NCBI GenBank assembly: GCA_023251595.1
Contig: JAHEYM010000144.1
Location: forward strand, 1 to 8,768
DNA from: Bacteroidota bacterium
GTDB lineage: Bacteria; Bacteroidota; Bacteroidia; AKYH767-A; JABDAW01
Reading direction: 5' to 3'
DNA: 8,768 nucleotides
Part shown: positions 6,673-8,768 of the stretch, piece after piece
Layout of the letters: each line of letters begins with the position of its first letter
How positions within the stretch are numbered: the first letter of the stretch is position 1
Translations under genes and position numbers: made by a program
Notes under the pieces: generated by a model
The model's database searches: none
What the model was told of the DNA's origin: nothing
What the model saw: the letters and a program-made list of their open reading frames with translations, nothing else

Positions 6673-7785
6673 TCAGTGGTTAGTATCCGTTGAAGCCCAG
6701 TCCAGATTTAGCCGCTGCGCCGCTTCAACGTATTTTTTAATCTGGATAATTGAAAAATCATACATGTTTTCAGCGCCCTCATAATAGTTTTTATACCAAT
6801 CGATGGTCGAGGCAACAGACGAAGCACTATCGCTTGCACTGTGCCAGTTGAGCAGTCTGAATGCTTTGCTGCAATCGAGCTGAAGATAACCTGCCTCGTG
6901 AACCTGGGGGTTATTGTCAACCCTATAGCTGGCTTGTTTTCCCCAATGATCAGCAGCATATTTCACAACTTTTTCAACCTCCAGGCAACCCTCGGGCGGA
7001 GGACCGAAATTCCAACCACCACCAAACTCATCACCACTTTTTAAAAGCTTTGCTCCCAACCAGAGGTAACCTGAAAGCGGTTCAAGGACATGTTGCCAGG
7101 GTCGGATGGAAGATGGATTTCGGAGAACAACTTCTTCACCTCTGTGAAAAGCACGGACACAGTCCGGAATTAATCTATCCTCTGACCAATCACCACCTCC
7201 GATTACATTTCCTGCTCTTGCAGTTGCCAAAGCAATTGAACGATCTCCTTTCATAAAAAAAGAGCGTCGGTATGACGAAGCCACAATTTCAGCGCAACCT
7301 TTACTGGCGCTGTATGGATCGTGCCCACCCATTTCATCAGTTTCGCGATATCCCCAAACCCATTCTTTATTTTCATAGCACTTATCCGAGGTGATGATGA
7401 CAACCGCTCTCACCGAATCCACATTTTTGACAGCTTCCAGGAGATTCACCAGACCCATCACATTCGTATCAAATGTGAGAGCTGGTTCGCGATATGATCG
7501 GCGCACTAGAGGCTGTGAAGCGAGGTGAAAAACGATTTCGGGACGGGATTTTTTCATCGATTCCTGCAACCTATCTGCATCTCGCACATCCCCTATCACA
7601 CTCCTTAATCTTTCTGCAATATAGCAGGCAGAGAATAGATTTGGTGATTGGTCGGATTCGAGCGAGTAACCAGTAATTTCTGCACCTAACTCACTCAACC
7701 AAGCACTTAACCAACCTCCTTTAAAACCGGTGTGCCCGGTTAAAAACACTTTTTTACCCCTGTAGATTCCGTTGAATTCATTCAT
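6673..7785 (-). CDS. rfbG: CDP-glucose 4,6-dehydratase
   Basis: A 370-residue short-chain dehydrogenase/reductase of the extended type. It converts CDP-glucose to CDP-4-keto-6-deoxyglucose using bound NAD, the committed step to CDP-linked deoxyhexoses. The NAD loop is LTGHTGFKGGWLSAWL (15-30), the form typical of RfbG. TSDKCYENKEW (132-142) provides the active-site Ser/Thr and Asp-Lys residues, and DPYSASKGCAE (156-166) holds the catalytic Tyr-x3-Lys. SIRPWQHVLEPLSGYL (226-241) is a signature of RfbG rather than of RmlB or GDP-mannose dehydratase. Length is normal. It starts 1 nt after the rfbF stop, so the pair is one translational unit in pathway order. The gene is visibly richer in G+C than the glycosyltransferase and flippase genes: 30 of 60 bases at 7501-7560 against 18 of 60 at 1201-1260. 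This hints at a separate origin for the sugar cassette. Confidence 0.95.
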   Translation of the reverse strand: MNEFNGIYRGKKVFLTGHTGFKGGWLSAWLSELGAEITGYSLESDQSPNLFSACYIAERLRSVIGDVRDADRLQESMKKSRPEIVFHLASQPLVRRSYREPALTFDTNVMGLVNLLEAVKNVDSVRAVVIITSDKCYENKEWVWGYRETDEMGGHDPYSASKGCAEIVASSYRRSFFMKGDRSIALATARAGNVIGGGDWSEDRLIPDCVRAFHRGEEVVLRNPSSIRPWQHVLEPLSGYLWLGAKLLKSGDEFGGGWNFGPPPEGCLEVEKVVKYAADHWGKQASYRVDNNPQVHEAGYLQLDCSKAFRLLNWHSASDSASSVASTIDWYKNYYEGAENMYDFSIIQIKKYVEAAQRLNLDWASTDTNH

Positions 7786-7786
7786 T

Positions 7787-8569
7787 TTATTTCCAAACTT
7801 TCCACTCCGGATTATTTTTCCAGAGGGTATTTAACAATTGAGTGTCTCTGAAGGTATCCATACATTGCCAGAAATCAGCATGTCTGTATATAGAAAGTTG
7901 TCTGAGCGATGCTAATGTTTCCATCGGAACTCTCTCTAAATCACAACTCTCATCAATGGGGATCAAGTCGAAAAATTCCTTTTTGAAAACAAAAAAACCT
8001 CCGTTTATGGGATTCTGCTTCGAAATTTCTTTTGTTTTTTCATGAAATTTTTCAACGATATTTCCATCCGTGATTAAGTCACCAAAGCGGGAAGGAGGAA
8101 ACACACCTGTAACTGTTCCAATCGTATTTTGTTGTTTGTGAAAAGCAACCAACGCTGCTATATTGACGTTCGCAACCGCATCTCCATAAGTCAACATAAA
8201 ATTGTCTTCATTAATATATTTTCCACATTGTTTCACTCGATGACCTGTCATCGAATTTGCACCGGTTTCTGCCAGCGTTACTTTCCAGTCTCTTTCATCA
8301 TGATCTCCATGTACTTCAATCTCTTCTTTCATCCCAAGATGAATGGTAAAATCATTATTATAATAGTAATAATTCATGAAATAATTCCGGATTGCATCAC
8401 CTTTATATCCAAGGGCGAGCACAAATTCTTTGTATCCATAATGCGAATACAGTTTCATGATATGCCATAGAATCGGTTTCCCTCCAACTTCTACCATCGG
8501 CTTTGGTTTGTATTCGGTCTCTTCACGCAAGCGGGTTCCCATTCCGCCACAAAGGATAATTACTTTCAT
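7787..8569 (-). CDS. rfbF: Glucose-1-phosphate cytidylyltransferase
   Basis: A 260-residue nucleotidyltransferase, close to the usual 257 or so. It makes CDP-glucose from CTP and glucose-1-phosphate. The N-terminal pyrophosphorylase signature LCGGMGTRLREETEYKPKPM (6-25) binds the nucleotide triphosphate. The longer spacing and the TEYKPKPM element fit the cytidylyl rather than the thymidylyl enzymes. LTYGDAVANVN (126-136) carries Asp130, a likely metal ligand, and NGGFFVFKKEFFDLI followed by LERVPMETLA is typical of RfbF. The C-terminus has FWQCMDTFRDTQLLNTLW, also characteristic. It begins 13 nt after the stop of the upstream membrane acyltransferase, preceded by AAATAAAAATCAC with no Shine-Dalgarno motif, and ends 1 nt before rfbG. 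It supplies the substrate of RfbG. Identity is secure; what final sugar is made is not set by this gene. Confidence 0.96.
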   Translation of the reverse strand: MKVIILCGGMGTRLREETEYKPKPMVEVGGKPILWHIMKLYSHYGYKEFVLALGYKGDAIRNYFMNYYYYNNDFTIHLGMKEEIEVHGDHDERDWKVTLAETGANSMTGHRVKQCGKYINEDNFMLTYGDAVANVNIAALVAFHKQQNTIGTVTGVFPPSRFGDLITDGNIVEKFHEKTKEISKQNPINGGFFVFKKEFFDLIPIDESCDLERVPMETLASLRQLSIYRHADFWQCMDTFRDTQLLNTLWKNNPEWKVWK

Positions 8570-8582
8570 GTGATTTTTATTT

Positions 8583-8768
8583 TTAGTTTAGATTACTCTT
8601 TTTATGAGGTGTCAAGAAATGCAGTGAGGGGTGAAATTTTTTAAGCTTTAATGCATTATTTTCAATAAAATGCCATGAGAAATAACTCAGAATCGCTGTT
8701 ACCAATAAAGACGATGCTAATAATTCAAGGTAATTAAATCCAAAATAATACATGATTGTTTGCTGAAC
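8583..8768 (-). CDS. Probable membrane acyltransferase (Acyltransferase_3/OafA type), C-terminal fragment
   Basis: Only the last 61 codons and a TAA stop (8585-8583) are present; the rest lies beyond the right edge of the window. The fragment has one hydrophobic segment (about residues 12-32, LELLASSLLVTAILSYFSW). It is followed directly by HFIENNALKLKKF and a basic tail. This resembles the last helix and ending of Acyltransferase_3 (OafA/YrhL) proteins, which typically finish with a serine-tyrosine-rich helix followed by a short FIE-[RN]-type motif and a charged tail. Those proteins O-acetylate polysaccharides from the membrane. The spacing of 13 nt to rfbF suggests the same transcript. Evidence is short and relies on one motif, so another multi-pass membrane protein remains possible. 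Confidence 0.62.
   Translation of the reverse strand, partial: VQQTIMYYFGFNYLELLASSLLVTAILSYFSWHFIENNALKLKKFHPSLHFLTPHKKSNLN

Noticed and set aside
6861..7256. Plus-strand open frame of 131 codons opposite rfbG
   Set aside because: Antisense to a secure rfbG; the His/Gln-rich translation is an artefact of the other strand.
8129..8470. Plus-strand open frame of 113 codons opposite rfbF
   Set aside because: Antisense to a secure rfbF, low-complexity isoleucine-rich translation, no family signature.
1..8768. CRISPR array, tRNA, insertion sequence or large direct repeats
   Set aside because: No regularly spaced repeats, cloverleaf candidates, transposase motifs or terminal inverted repeats were noticed on either strand.

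Overview
The window is a stretch of a surface-polysaccharide (O-antigen or capsule) biosynthesis locus. All ten genes lie on the minus strand, so transcription runs from position 8768 towards 1. The DNA suggests a Bacteroidota bacterium. It is AT-rich, most start codons are preceded by A-rich sequence rather than a Shine-Dalgarno motif, and one intergenic gap carries a near match to the Bacteroidota promoter (TTTG / TAnnTTTG). This assignment is an inference from signals, not from a database match.

Layout in order of transcription. At 8583-8768 is the C-terminal tail of a probable membrane O-acyltransferase. At 6673-8569 are rfbF and rfbG (glucose-1-phosphate cytidylyltransferase and CDP-glucose 4,6-dehydratase), 1 nt apart. 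A 74-nt gap follows with a promoter candidate. At 6047-6598 is an RmlC-type 3,5-epimerase, followed by an AT-rich 80-nt gap. At 3724-5966 are a DegT-family PLP aminotransferase and a SAM methyltransferase, overlapping by 4 nt. At 2165-3663 are a left-handed beta-helix acyltransferase and a family-2 glycosyltransferase, again overlapping by 4 nt. At 666-2159 is a Wzx-type flippase, and at 1-664 the N-terminal part of a family-4 glycosyltransferase that runs off the window.

Putative division of labour: RfbF and RfbG make CDP-4-keto-6-deoxyglucose, the epimerase may invert C3/C5, and the aminotransferase may install a C4 amino group. The methyltransferase and acyltransferases could decorate the sugar. 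The glycosyltransferases would build the repeat unit on its lipid carrier, and the flippase would move it across the inner membrane. No RfbH-type 3-dehydratase and no Wzy polymerase is visible here. The most interesting points are the possible CDP-linked 4-amino-4,6-dideoxyhexose route and a cysteine-patterned C-terminal extension on the methyltransferase. No CRISPR, tRNA, rRNA or mobile element was seen.
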